In this document: one piece after another, positions 29,029 through 39,869 of the stretch
Numbering within the stretch: position 1 is the first letter of the stretch
Layout of the letters: each line of letters starts with the position of its first letter
Source: Podarcis raffonei
Lineage: Eukaryota > Chordata > Lepidosauria > Squamata > Lacertidae
NCBI RefSeq assembly: GCF_027172205.1
Contig: NC_070619.1
Coordinates: 1,808,001 to 1,872,000, forward strand
Direction of reading: 5' to 3'
DNA length: 64,000 bases
Program-made: the position numbers and the translations under genes
The notes under the pieces: model-generated
Seen by the model: the letters and a program-made list of their open reading frames with translations, nothing else
What the model was told of the DNA's origin: nothing
The model's database searches: none

Positions 29029-32000
29029 ATGACCCACAATGCCCCCTCAAAGGACTCAGAGATGCCCGCCAGCGACCCGGAGGACGATCAGGCATCAGTC
29101 ATCTTGCGGCTGTATCCGTACTCGGAGGAGAAAGATGACCCAAACCAAGCTGTTCCTGCACCAAATGGCAAGTCTTCAAACCCGGTCGCCTCTCCTCAAA
29201 AAGGATATTTCATTTCGTTTCACTTTTAATGTGTATACCTTTTAATTTGTTTAATTAGCCAAGGGCCTGGGAAAAGAGGAATGTTTTCCCCAGGTGCCTA
29301 GAGATAAGTAACAAAGGTGCCAGGCGAGCCTCCCTGGGGAGAGCGTCCCACATATAGGGAGCCACTGCAGAAAAGGCCCCGTTCTTGTGTGGCCACCCTC
29401 TGGACTTTTCACAGAGGAGGCACATGAAGAAGGGCCTCAGGTGGTGATTGCCGGGTCCAGGTTGGTTCGCATGGAGAGAACCGGTCCTTGAAAAATGAAG
29501 GTTCCAGGTTTAACATCTTTTGTCTGTCTTTCTTCAAAAATGCAGATGGAAGCAGTCTCAAGCTGGCGACCACCCTGACCAACCGGCAGCGTGGCAACGA
29601 GGCATCTGCCTTGCCGGCCACTTTGGACAGTGAGTTGTTGTTGTGCCACAAAACATTTTTGCTTTCCATTAGCTGGGGAATGGGGGGCGGGGGCTGTGAA
29701 TCAGCTGAAGCCAAGGTTGCTTCAGTTCTCCCCATTTATACATTTTTCCCTGTTGCTCTAGAGGACTAGCCCCTTGTTAAGATCAGCCAAAGTTCACGAT
29801 CCTGTTATGCTGCTTTTCCTCTGAACTGACTTCCCAAACCACTTGGTAAACTGACGGGCTATACACTTTTTTGTTGTTCAAGAAGACAAGCACCTTGAAG
29901 AGGGAAATCAATTTGTTTTTTGTTAAAAATCAGTCAAGATTCAGGGTTAACGGAGTTGGTAGAGCACAGGAATCTTAATCGCAGGGTTGTGGGTTCTATG
30001 ATTCTGTTGTGCTGCTTTCCCTATTAATTGACTTCCCAATGGTCTCTAACACCCACCAAGCCGTTCCTTTTCCCTTCATGAACAGAGGGCTCAAGAGCAA
30101 ATCCGCCCTCCCCTCCTCAGGCCATTTTATTCTATTTATTTTTAAAGGCATTAATCCAAAAGTCAAGTTTCCATCCCTCATGATTGCCAGTGAATGACAT
30201 TTCTAGCGATCATGAAAGGCGTCTGCTTCCCTCCTCCCTCTGAGGATTAATTATGCAAAGACAAGAATGGTTTGAATACCATTGCATATTTTATAGAACA
30301 GGTCAATCATTTTGCAAAAACTGGCTTGGAATTTGGGTTCTGTGCAGTCCCTTACTGTAAGACTGCATTCTATTCCCTTCTTCAGTTCTCAATGAAATCC
30401 TGTTTGTTTGTTTTTTTACATTTCCAGCTCTTTCTATTCATCAGTTGGCAGCCCAGGGAGAACTGGTCCTGTTGAAAGAAAATCTGAGGAAAGGTGAGAT
30501 AGGAGCACCCCGCCCCCTCCACCCGCTTCTGACTTCCTGCCCACTAGCTAGAGTCTGCCTCACAGGGTCAGTTTATTTATTTAAGATGTTTTTAAAACTT
30601 TTATTTAATCATTTGACAGCTATTTACTATGATCAGCAAAATTCTCCTCCAGGCAAGGTTATATCAAATCATTATTCAGCAACACTTAACATATCAGTGC
30701 AATATTTCTTCTTTCAAATAACCCTCCTCAAAACCTACTTGTTATTGCACAACAGATGAAACATGGTTTTTCAAATTTTTATTCTCTTCTTTTATTCTCT
30801 TCTTTTCATACTTCTACTGCCCCCTTAGTTTTATTAATCACCCGCCCCAATTGCACCGCTTAAATCATTAGCTATTCCAGCCAGTGCTCAGGAAAATCAC
30901 AAAAATTAAAAACAAACAGTGCATAGAATGAGAGAAATCTGTTGTAAAACCAAATGCAGCGGTCCCCAAGCTAAGGCCCGCGGGCTGGATAAGGCCAGAG
31001 GGACTTGTTTATCCGGCCTGTGGCAATGCCTGCCGCCCACTCTTACTGGCGCTGTGCTGCGTGGCTGCCCACTTCTGGGTCAGAGGAGCACCAGAAATAG
31101 CTTGTGCTCATGCGCAAGCGTTATTTATGCATGCACATGTGCTATTTCTGGTGCACATCTGGGTCGGAGGAGGCCCGTGGACACGCGCACAAGCTATTTC
31201 CGGTGCTCCTCCGACCCAGAAGTGCACCGGAAATAGCATGTGTGCACACGTATGGGCACGCGCTCCCCCGCCCTCTAGCCCGCCGAGTGATCGCCACTGG
31301 AGACACCTGCCCAAGGCGCAGTAAGTTTGCTGACCCCTGACCAAATGCTACCATAACTTAATTCACTTAGCCGGGAAAGACCGTTGTGCGGCCTACATGA
31401 AGACCCCTGCACTTTCCTACCCCTGTGTCAATAAGCTCCCTAATTTTGGAAATGTTGACAGGCGAGAACCTTTTAAACAAGCCCGACGAGCGGGGCTTCA
31501 CGCCGCTGATGTGGGCTGCGGCTTTTGGGGAGATTGAGACCATCCGCAGCATGCTGCAATGGGTAAGGAACGTGCGGTGGGGAGGGGGAAGCGCAGGGGT
31601 CCCCCGCATTTTCCCTGCCGCGGCTGCAGCCCTGTGTGTCCTCTCTCCCCAGGGTGCAGACCCCCACGTCCTTGCAAAGGAGAGGGAGAGCGCCCTGTCT
31701 CTCGCCAGCATGGGGGGCTACACGGACATCGTCACCTTGCTCCTGGAGAAGGACGTGGACATCAACACTTACGACTGGGTAACTTTTGCATCGGCGGGTG
31801 GAAGGGGGGCAGGTATGACCCTGCCGACCTGAATCAGCTTTTGGCAGGCCCCGCATTCATAGAATCATAGGATTGTAGAGTTGGAAGGGGCCACCAAGGG
31901 TCATCTAGTCCAACCCCCTGCAAGGCAGGAATCTCGGCTCAAGCATCCAGGACAGATGGCCACCCAACCTCTGCTGGAAAATCTCCAAGGAAGGAGAGTC

Positions 32001-35000
32001 GACAACCTTCCATCCCATGCTTGAACAGCTCTTACTGTCAGAAGTTCTTGCTAAATGTCTTCCTTGAAGACATTGGTTCGAGTCCTGCCCTCCAGAGCAG
32101 GAGAAAACAAGCTTGTCCCCTCTTCCCTCTGACAGCCCTTGAGATATTTGAAGATTGCTATCATATCTCCTCTTTCCTAGGCTAAACGTACCCAGCTCCT
32201 TCAACCGTTCCTCATCAGGCTTGGTTTCCAGGCCCTTGGTCATCTCGGTCGCCCTCCTCTGCCACCTCTTGGCTGTAAATGGGAATACATACATCACCCA
32301 GGATTCCAGTCCTCATGAAGGCAAAGGAAGGGCTGATTTAACAGGAACGCTGCATCTGCCTGATGCAGAAACCAGGATTATTTGGGTCTGAGATCAACAG
32401 CCAAAGCACCTAGACAGATCTGCCTTGTCTCAACAAGGATACTGCAGAGTTGGGAAAGGTTCGGGAAAGGGCAGCCGCAGCAATCCAGAGGATGGGACGA
32501 CTTCCCAATGGGAAAGGGTTGCAGCATTTTTATACTTGGAAGAGACCCTGAGGATCATCTAGTCCAGCGGTTCTCAACCTGTGGGTCCCCAGATGTTGTT
32601 GGACTACAATTCCCATCATCCCTGAGTCTCTTGGCTTGCTAGCTAGGGGTGATGGGAGTTGTAGTTCAACAACATCTGGGGACCCACAGGTTGAGAAAGG
32701 CTGAAAGTCCATGCGTAGGCAAACAAAGGCCCAGGGGCTGGATCCGGCCCAATCACCTTCTCAATCCGGCCCACAGATGGTCTGGGAAACAGTGTGTTTT
32801 TACATAAGTAGAATGTGCCCTTTTATTTAAAATGCATCTCTGGGTTATTTGTGGGGCATAGGAATTCGTTCTCCCCCCCCCCAATATAGTCCGCCCCCCC
32901 CAAGGTCTGAGGGTTTGCTGACCCCCTGCCACATTTCGGCCAGTTTTCAGCCTCACAACACCCCTAAGAAGTAGGATAGGAGAGGGGCTTTACATGCAGA
33001 AGGTTCCAGGTTCCATTCCTGATGGCATCTCCAGTCAGACCTAGGAAAGTGAACACCTGGAGAGATGCTGCCAGCCAGTGTGGACAGGGCTAAGCTAAGC
33101 AGGTCGGTGGTCTAATTTGGTATAAGGCATCTTCCTGTCCAGTTCTGCTCTGCTGCTGCTTCAGAGTCATGAGGACTAGAATCTTGATTTATTTCTAGGG
33201 GAAGGTTAAGCATCTGATTTGTATCCAGAAGACCCTCAGAAGGCTGGGGGCATCCCCTGAAACCCTGGAGAGCAGCTGCCAGTCTGTGTAGACAACCCTG
33301 AATAAGAGGGACTCAGTAAAAGAGAGCTTCCTATATAAATCAGCCCTGTACTCAGAACCATGAGGTCTGGAAACCTATTTTGTTGTTAAGGGCAAGGGCT
33401 GCAGCTCAGCCGTCAGAGCACCGTCTGTGCATACAGAGGGCATCTCTAGGGAAGACTGGGAAACACTCTAGAAAGCTGAGGACTAGAACCTTGATTTATT
33501 TTTAGAGGAAGGACTCTCAAGATGGGCGGATGCCAGCAACCTGCTCTGAGTGCCAGCCCTCTGAGCCAGGCCATGTGGGGGGGGGGGTGTAGGCTTTCTC
33601 CAATTCTACAAATATTTTGTAAATTTCACTGGTTTCCCCTTTTATAACTATCTTCTCTTTTCTTTTATATTCCGTCTAAATCTCAATGATATCTTTTAAC
33701 AAAGGATTTTCAGTTTTTTGCCTATTTGCCTAAGAAAGTGTGTGTGTGGGGGTGTTTTTTCCTCCTTGTGCTGATGCTTTTCGGTTGCCTCTGCAGAATG
33801 GCGGGACCCCTCTCCTCTATGCTGTGCGCGGGAACCACGTCAAATGCATTGAGGCCTTGCTAGGTAAGTGGTGTCGGGTGAATGTGCTTCTGTACCTGAG
33901 TGACAATCTTATTTTGGGATGGAGAAGCCAAGTTTGCCTCCTTTCGGCCACAGCTGAGAACGAGGGGGTCAACCAACGGGCCTTCCCCCCGAGCGATAAT
34001 AACGTGGGTCCATTAATTTCATCAGGTCTGCTGTGAGTAGGGTGGTGCTGTGGGTTAAACCACTGAGCCTCTTGGGCTTGCCGATCAGAAGGTCGGTGGT
34101 TCGAATCCCCGTGACGGGGTGAGCTCCCGTTGCTCAGTCCCTGCTCCTGCCAACCTAGCTGTTCGAAAGCACGTCAAAGTGCAAGTAGATAAATAGATAC
34201 CGCTCCGGCGGGAAGGTAAACGGCGTTTCCATGCGCTGCTCTGGTTCACCAGAAGCGGTTTAGTCCCGCTGGCCACATGACCCAGAAGCTGTACGCCGGG
34301 TCCCTTGGCCAGTAAAGCGAGATGAGCGCCGCAACCCCAGAGGCGTCCGCAACTGGACCTAATGGTCAGGGGTCCCTTTACCTCTACTGTGAGTGCAGTA
34401 GTTTGCTGCCAGCTCTTTGTAAGTCCATGGAAGCATTTTTGGGTTTTGCCACAATGCCTCTGCTGGCTTTTTGGAGTTGCCACGAAGCTCCCTGTTTTGC
34501 CTGCAATGGACTTTGATGTGGCGAAATATGCTATAGGGCATATTTCTCTCTTGGTGGCAACTTAAACATCTCTGAGGCAGTGTGGTGCAGTGGTTAGGGC
34601 CATGGTTCTCCCAACTTTTTCCTCTGGGCCACACTTTGAGAAGGAAAATTTGTTCGTGTCGGTCTGGATTTTTTTATTGATAAGAAATACATTGGAAAAC
34701 GGAAAGAAACGACTCCTAGCAGTGCTTGATTTAAGGCTGGTATCATCCGCATACTGGTGAACACCCAGCCCAAACCCAGATTAAATGTATTCCCATCTGA
34801 AGCCCTAAATGGCAGACTGACTGGTAGATCGTATCAAAATAGACTCTGCCTGTGTTCTCACGCTGTTTGTTGTATGAAACATATCTTGGGTTATGATTGT
34901 TGTTGTTTAGTCGTTCAGTCATGTCTGACTCTTTGTGACACCCTGGACCAGAGCACGCCAGGCACTCCTGTCTTCCACTGCCTCCCTCAGTTTGGTCAAA

Positions 35001-37288
35001 CTCATGTTTGTAGCTTCGAGAACACTGTCCCACCATCTCGTCCTCTGTCATCCCCTTCTCCTTGTGCCCTCCATCTTTCCCAACATCAGAGTCTTTCCCA
35101 GGGAGTCTTCTCTTCTCATGAGGTGGCCAAAGTATTGGAGCCTAAGCTTCAGGATCTGTCCTTCAAGTGAGCACTCAGGGCTGATTTCCTTCAGAATGGA
35201 GAGGTTTGATCTTCTTGCAGTGCATGGGACTCTCAAGAGTCTCCTCCAGCACCAGAATTCAAAAGCATCCATTCTTTGGCGATCAGCCTTCTTTATGGTC
35301 CAGCTCTCACTTCCATACACCACTACTGGGAAAACCAGAGCTTTAACTATACAGTCCTTTGTTAGCAAAGTGATGTCTCTGCTTTTTAAGATATTGCCCT
35401 TAAATCCTTGAGGCAGAGACTATGGGATATTTCATACAGTGATCACATGCAACCTGTGGACATCTCTTACTACATTCTGGGCTGCATAAACAAGGCAGAA
35501 ACCAGTTAATTAAACCCTTATCGGCAAACTTGCCTGGAAATCCTGAAATCTTCTATCTCAAGTATCGCCTTGAGGGTAAGGCAAATGATATTACCCTGGC
35601 CGTGGCAAAATTTCTCTCCAGGGCAATATGAAATAGAAACCAACACACTCTGGATAAAACACAATGGCTGCCTAGGAATGTATTTCTGCTGTATTTGCTT
35701 TTGAAATTGCTTTTGTGGGTCTTTGGACTTTAATAAATAATGTGTGTGTAAAGTTAAAAAAAAAAGGACCATAGCACTAAAATAAAATGCATAAAATATT
35801 TGTCTCCCCTCCCTCTTCTCAGCCCATGGTGCTGATCTCACAACCGAGGCAGATTCAGGATACACCCCCATGGACCTGGCAGTCGCTCTGGGACACAAGA
35901 AAGGTGGGTTCGGAAACATGGGAGGGGCCAGAGGGTCCCATGTCAAGGGACTGTGGTGCTCATGAGGTCCTTCTGCCTGTGGGGAGCTTCCTGTTGGGGC
36001 ATCCAGGAGACTGGGCAAGGTGGGGGTCCCCCTTGACCTCATCCAAGCCTTCTTAAAAAAGGTAAAGGGACCCCTGACTATTAGGTCTAGTTGTGGATGA
36101 CTCTGGGGTTGCGGCGCTCATCTCGCTTTACTGGCCGAGGGAGCCGGCGTACAGCTTCCGGGTCATGTGGCCAGCAGGACTAAGCCGCTTCTGGCGAACC
36201 AGAGCAGCGCACGGAAACGCCCGTTTACCTTCCTGCCGGAGCGGTACCTATTTATCTACTTGCATTTCGTACTTTCGAACTGCTAGGTTGGCAGGAGCAG
36301 GGACTGAGCAACGGGAACTCACCCCGTCGCAGGGATTCGAACCGCCGACCTTCTGATCGGCAAGTCCTAGGCTCTGTGGTTTAACCCACAGCGCCACCCG
36401 CGTCCCCCAAGCCTTCTTAGTTTCTTCCAATTCCTCAATGGAGCGCCCATGGACAGAGCCAGCTACCTTAGAATGGCGGAGAACCTCCAAGAGTGGGTTG
36501 GGAAAGCATTTCGGGGCTTGCATGCTCGCGAGGAGGCCCTTTATGGCCCTCACCCACACACCAAGCGCGTAAAAGAGGCAGCGGGGCGTAGTGGTTAGGG
36601 AGTGGGACAAGGACCTGGGAGAAACAGGGCTCAAATCCACTGGCCATGAAGCTCGCTGGCTGCTGACCTTGGGGTCACGGCCTCTCCCAGCCTGACCTAC
36701 CTGGCAGGGTTGTGTGTGAGGATTAAATGTGGTGGCAGAGTAGAGAAAAATGCTCACCACTTTGAGGAAAATGAAAGTGTATATAAGTGCAAGGAATGCT
36801 GATGTCCGTTTTGACCTGTTTTTAGTTTAAACCAGTGTCTCCCAAACTTGGGTCTCCAGCTGTTTTCCACAGAAGGGAAGATGGGACTCGCAGCCCCCAA
36901 ACAGCTGGAGACCCAAGTTTGGGAGACCCTGGTTTAAAGCATTCCAAAGAGAACATCAGCAAGGAAGAGTTGTTTTTACTCTTTATTGCCTTTATTCTTT
37001 TAAGCTGCTCATAAAACCACTTTGAGGGGACTTAAGGGGGGAAATCAAGCTGTGCATAAATTTAATGACATAAATAAATATAAGTTGAAATTCTTTTTTT
37101 AAAGAAATAAATCAACAGGTGCATAAATTTACTGAAGTAAATAAATGTAGACTGGAATTCTGTATTATTATTTTTTTTAAAAAAACAAGTCAATCAATTC
37201 ATTCTTTGCTTTCCCTCTCCCTTCCCTAGTGCAACACGTGATGGAAAAACATATCCTCAAGTTATTGCGGAGCAAAGAACCTGAGTGA
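29029..37288 (+). CDS. RFXANK: RFXANK, regulatory factor X ankyrin subunit (240 aa)
   Basis: Coding exons are 29029-29167, 29546-29629, 30428-30493, 31462-31562, 31653-31778, 33797-33863, 35823-35903 and 37230-37288. A non-coding leader ends at 28207. All phases agree. The N-terminus is acidic ([20 protein letters not shown]). A conserved linker [20 protein letters not shown] precedes ankyrin repeats over about residues 75-235, with repeat signatures [60 protein letters not shown] and [20 protein letters not shown]. The protein is the ankyrin subunit of the nuclear RFX complex (with RFX5 and RFXAP), which binds the X box of MHC class II promoters. The human protein has 260 aa, and the difference lies in the N-terminus. 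The first coding intron appears to be GC-AG. The start has a good context (GAAATGA). Poly(A) signal at 38049. Confidence 0.95.
29240..29490 (-). mobile_element. LINE fragment in RFXANK intron 2
   Basis: 'aggcgagcctccctgggga' and 'gagccactgcagaaaaggcc' match the reversed LINE region coding for 'FSVVAPHLWDALP'. The same region occurs at 38270-38440. Degenerate. Confidence 0.6.
29630..30427. other. RFXANK intron 3
   Basis: No gene. A short tRNA-SINE fragment sits at about 29948-30005 ('gttggtagagcacaggaatc', 'gttctatgattct'). The rest appears unique. Confidence 0.5.
30957..31339. mobile_element. Non-autonomous hAT element with perfect 8-bp TSD
   Basis: Ends are CAGCGGTCCCCAAGCTAAGG and AAGTTTGCTGACCCCTG, flanked by identical ACCAAATG at 30949-30956 and 31340-31347. 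Length 383 bp, in RFXANK intron 4. The inside contains inverted and direct copies of 'cttctgggtcggaggagcac' and 'cggaaatagc'. Confidence 0.88.
31853..32290 (-). mobile_element. CR1 LINE fragment in RFXANK intron 6
   Basis: Begins with the CR1 tail (gaatcataggattgtagagt) and runs through 'ctccaaggaaggagagtcg' and 'gttcctcatcaggcttgg'. The minus frame reads '[20 protein letters not shown]'. Confidence 0.88.
32565..32703. mobile_element. hAT MITE (CAGCGGTTCTCAACC type)
   Basis: Long inverted arms CAGCGGTTCTCAACCTGTGG and CCACAGGTTGAGAAAGGCTG fold into a near-complete hairpin. It lies at the 'atctagtc' of a CR1-type SINE tail. The right duplication is decayed. Confidence 0.75.
32712..32928. mobile_element. 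hAT-Charlie-like MITE
   Basis: 'taggcaaacaaaggcccagg' to 'gtttgctgaccccctg'. Shared inside: 'acataagtagaatgtgcc' and 'gggttatttgtggggcatag'. Further copies at 53405-53619 and 56965-57213. Confidence 0.75.
32965..33550 (+). repeat. Tandem array of SINE-derived units in RFXANK intron 6
   Basis: Three or more units of about 120-190 bp, each ending in 'atgagg(a/t)ct(a/g)gaa' (33166, 33357, 33475) and carrying 'gcatctc(c/t)ag' and 'gccagtctgtgtagaca'-like words. The units are degenerate. Confidence 0.6.
34041..34382 (+). mobile_element. Sauria SINE (tRNA head, Bov-B-like tail)
   Basis: Head with 'gtgggttaaaccactgagcc' and B-box 'ggttcgaatccccgtgacg'. Body 'caaagtgcaagtagataaat'. End 'ctaatggtcaggggtccctt'. 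Flanked by imperfect copies of TCTGCTGTGAGTAG (34027 and 34383). In RFXANK intron 7. Confidence 0.9.
34897..35395 (-). mobile_element. Bov-B (RTE) LINE 3' fragment in RFXANK intron 7
   Basis: Minus frame 35048-35368: '[20 protein letters not shown]', '[20 protein letters not shown]' and '[20 protein letters not shown]', the Bov-B reverse transcriptase C-terminus. The 3' end is at the left. Confidence 0.92.
35396..35822. other. RFXANK intron 7 end, no feature
   Basis: Low-complexity and apparently unique. Several short open frames on the minus strand are not supported as coding. Confidence 0.45.
36056..36406 (-). mobile_element. Sauria SINE, minus, with 13-bp TSD
   Basis: Reversed copy in RFXANK intron 8, flanked by identical CCAAGCCTTCTTA at 36043-36055 and 36407-36419. 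Confidence 0.92.
36580..36785 (+). repeat. CORE-SINE/MIR-like copy
   Basis: 'gtagtggttagggagtggga', 'ctgctgaccttggggtcacg' and 'gggttgtgtgtgaggattaa' are the head, core and tail of a MIR-like SINE. Confidence 0.7.
36833..36931. mobile_element. hAT MITE (CAGTGTCTCCCAAAC type)
   Basis: 99 bp. Arms CAGTGTCTCCCAAACTTGGG and CCCAAGTTTGGGAGACCCTG. Flanks GTTTAAAC and GTTTAAAG (7 of 8). A related copy is at 44298-44442. Confidence 0.8.
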
Positions 37289-38054
37289 AACAGGACTTCT
37301 TGTCAGACTGGGGGGGGGCCTTCTTCCTGCCCCCCACCATTTTTCTCTCTGCTTTGAAGGTGGAATCAAGGGAAAGCCTTCTGCACTGAGCGGCTGATCT
37401 GAGGCACATGAGACAGGGTTGGATATTTGAGAGTCACCGGGCTTTTAAAAGTTTACTACAGCCCTCGTGGAAAGAGGGGGCACTGGAGGGGTTAGGTTTG
37501 ATGGCAAGACAAGACCCCCCCCAACCTGCTTGTTGCCATCAGCTTACTATTTTTTATTTATTTATTGAATTTTTATACCGCCCTGTACCCGGAGGTCTCA
37601 TTTATCAACCTGATGACCACTAAGCACCACAACTATTCTGGAACCCCTGAAATCCAGACTCCAGCCAGAGGAGAAGTTTCTGGAGGCAAAGGAACTCCAG
37701 GTGGCTCGCAGAAGCAAGCCAAGCTGCAAATCAGAAGGCGCCTGATGTTTTCCCCGCTGCTGCTTGCAAACTGTTCTGAGCTGGGATGCGTGCGATGGGA
37801 GAGAGAATTTTGCTGGTTCCCGAGCTAAAAAAAAAGTACTATGTACTGTATTTTTAAAATTTGAAATGACAACAACTGAACATCCCTGATTAATGGAAGA
37901 AACTATTCTGTCCCTAGAAAACTTGCTGAAACTGCTAAGCAGGCAACTCTGCTACACTGTGCTTGTCTTAAACAGCAGGCTTGCTTATTTCCGCTCACCT
38001 AGGACGAACCAGGACTCCAGGTGAGCAGCTGTGAGAGCTTTCTTTTTAAATAAA
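37289..38054 (+). other. RFXANK: RFXANK 3' untranslated region
   Basis: Runs from the stop to AATAAA at 38049-38054. It includes a short repeat tail at about 37553-37600 ('ttttataccgccctgtaccc'). Confidence 0.6.
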
Positions 38055-38470
38055 GGAATGAATATCTTGGCATAATAATACAAAATAAATTATTGTTCAC
38101 TATTTGTTACATGTCTTTACCAGCCTACGGTCTTAGGATCATAGAGCAGTTTACAGTATAAAACACAAAAATATATAACACTATAACAAAGAAACCAGTA
38201 AGTCTTCCCTCCCACAAACATCTAAAATCAGCCTGGTTCTAGGGAAATGCTTTTGCTTGGCTCCTAAAGGTATGTAATGAAGGGGCCAGGTGAGCCTCCC
38301 TGGGGTAGAGCATCCCACAAATGGGGAGCCACCACTGAAAAAGGCCCTGTTCTCATGTTGCCACAAAGAAAGGCCTCAGAGGATGATCTCAGGGTCCGGT
38401 TCAGTTCATATGGGGAGAGGTGGCCCTTGAGGTGTTGCGGTCCTGAGCCGCCTTCTTGACCGTTGGACCC
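38055..38470 (-). mobile_element. LINE fragment between RFXANK and NR2C2AP
   Basis: The minus frame reads 'SPYELNRTLRSSSEAFLCGN' and 'GPFSVVAPHLWDALP', the reverse transcriptase C-terminus of the L2/CR1-like family. Decayed. Confidence 0.7.
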
Positions 38471-38804
38471 CCTCTTGGTCTCAGTCACTCCATCCCCCGG
38501 AGCCTGACTGCACCTGCAAGGGAAGCCCCTGACTCCCGAAGAGTTTGAGGTCCATCGGCTCCCCTCCCCTGGCTTAGCTGGCCAAAGCCGTTCCCGGGAT
38601 TGTGGCCGCTGTCACATGCCGGCAGCATCTAGGAGCCGCAGGTGAGAGCTGAGTGCACAGAGCTTATAGCCCTAAGATCAGCAGCAACACCCAAATGGAG
38701 GGAGTGGTAGCCAACTGGGTGGAAAATGTGCCCTGGTTTGGCTTTTGGAGTCTGCCAGCCACTCCTGGGAAGGGGAGACACCTTTTGAAATTATGGACTG
38801 TCTT

Positions 38805-39094
38805 CACAGAATCAGAGTTGGAAGGAACCCTGAAGATCATTTTGTCCAGGCACCCCCAAACTCAGCCCTCCAGATGTTTTGGGACTACAATTCCCATCAT
38901 CCCTGACCACTGGTCCTGTTAGCTAGGGATGATGGGAGTTGTAGTCCCAAAACATCTGGAGGGCGAAGTTTGAGGGTGCCTGATTTAGTCCAACCCCCTG
39001 CAAGGCAGAATATGCAGCTGTCCCACACAAGGATCGCGCCTGCAGCCTTGGCAATGATCAGTGCCACGCTCCGACCGACTGAGCTATCCAGACT
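38805..39094 (-). repeat. tRNA-headed SINE carrying a hAT MITE
   Basis: The CR1-type tail 'agagttggaaggaaccctga' runs to 38846. A hAT MITE occupies 38847-38982. The SINE then resumes with 'atttagtccaaccccctgca' and its reversed head 'ccgactgagctatcc'. Confidence 0.85.
38847..38982. mobile_element. hAT MITE inside a SINE, 8-bp TSD
   Basis: 136 bp with arms CAGGCACCCCCAAACTCAGC and GAAGTTTGAGGGTGCCTG. The flanks are ATTTTGTC and ATTTAGTC. The undisturbed SINE reads ATCTAGTC there, so both are diverged copies of that target. Confidence 0.88.
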
Positions 39095-39299
39095 CCTCTT
39101 GTTGCAAAGATATTTTTATTTCATTTTGTGATGCATATGAAACAGAGAGAACAATGAACAACAACGGAAAGGCGAAAAAGAAAAGTATCTGACAGACACT
39201 CAGAATGAGCCCAGTTGCACACGGGTTAGAATGACAAAAGTCCACGTGAAAGTCTAGTTTCAGATTTGCCAGACTTGTGAGAAGAGTCGTCTTGAAAAT

Positions 39300-39385
39300 G
39301 ACTGTCCCATCGTACATAGAATCACGGGATTGTTGAGTTGGAAGGGGTCCCAGGGGTCATCTAGTCCAACCCCCTGCAGTGCTGA
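39300..39385 (-). repeat. CR1-type tail fragment
   Basis: 'catagaatcacgggattgtt' to 'gtccaaccccctgcagtg', just downstream of NR2C2AP. Confidence 0.7.
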
Positions 39386-39681
39386 TGGCCATGTGAGAAA
39401 CGGACACCAAACTGCATAAAAAGCACCTGGAGGTTCTAGTCCTCATGGAAATCTCAAATTTCCTCCATTTCCCAGAGTGAGCAGCACTAACCCTCCAGGT
39501 GTAGGATTTTGGGGTGTTTCCCACTGAGTTGCAATTACCAATTGAGCTGCCAAGATCGTGTGTAAGACCAGTTCTTTGGGCATTATGTTTACATTAGAAT
39601 CATCAAAGGCATTAATTCGGATAACAAACAATTGTTTCTTTAGTAATATTTATCATCTCAGTCAAAATAAAATTCAATTTT

Positions 39682-39687
39682 TTTATT
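39682..39687 (-). terminator. Candidate poly(A) signal of NR2C2AP
   Basis: AATAAA on the minus strand, 183 bases beyond the stop codon. Placement is by position only. Confidence 0.5.
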
Positions 39688-39869
39688 GCTACAACTTGTA
39701 TTCCCGCCGTAAGTAAACTTATGGGATGTCCTCAAATTGCAAACCGGGGCAAAGAGACACTTCCATTTCAGAAGCAACGCAGAACAACTGCAGAATCGGA
39801 TTTGTGAGGTTTTGGCTGTTGTGAAAAAGGCACAAAATAAAAAAAACAGTCACATGAGGACTTCCAGGG

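Larger units (their letters stand above)
28165..37288 (+). other. RFXANK: RFXANK alternative N-terminally extended reading
   Basis: An ATG at 28165 in the leader exon, spliced 28207 to 28964, stays open and in frame with the RFXANK start at 29029. It would add 36 residues beginning MCKLDVIALLMGEA, for 276 aa in all. Human RFXANK starts close to the downstream ATG, so I prefer that start. The extension is recorded because nothing in the sequence excludes it. Confidence 0.3.

Noticed and set aside
31061-31344. Overlapping open frames in RFXANK intron 4
   Set aside because: They lie wholly inside a non-autonomous hAT element whose internal repeats create the open frames.
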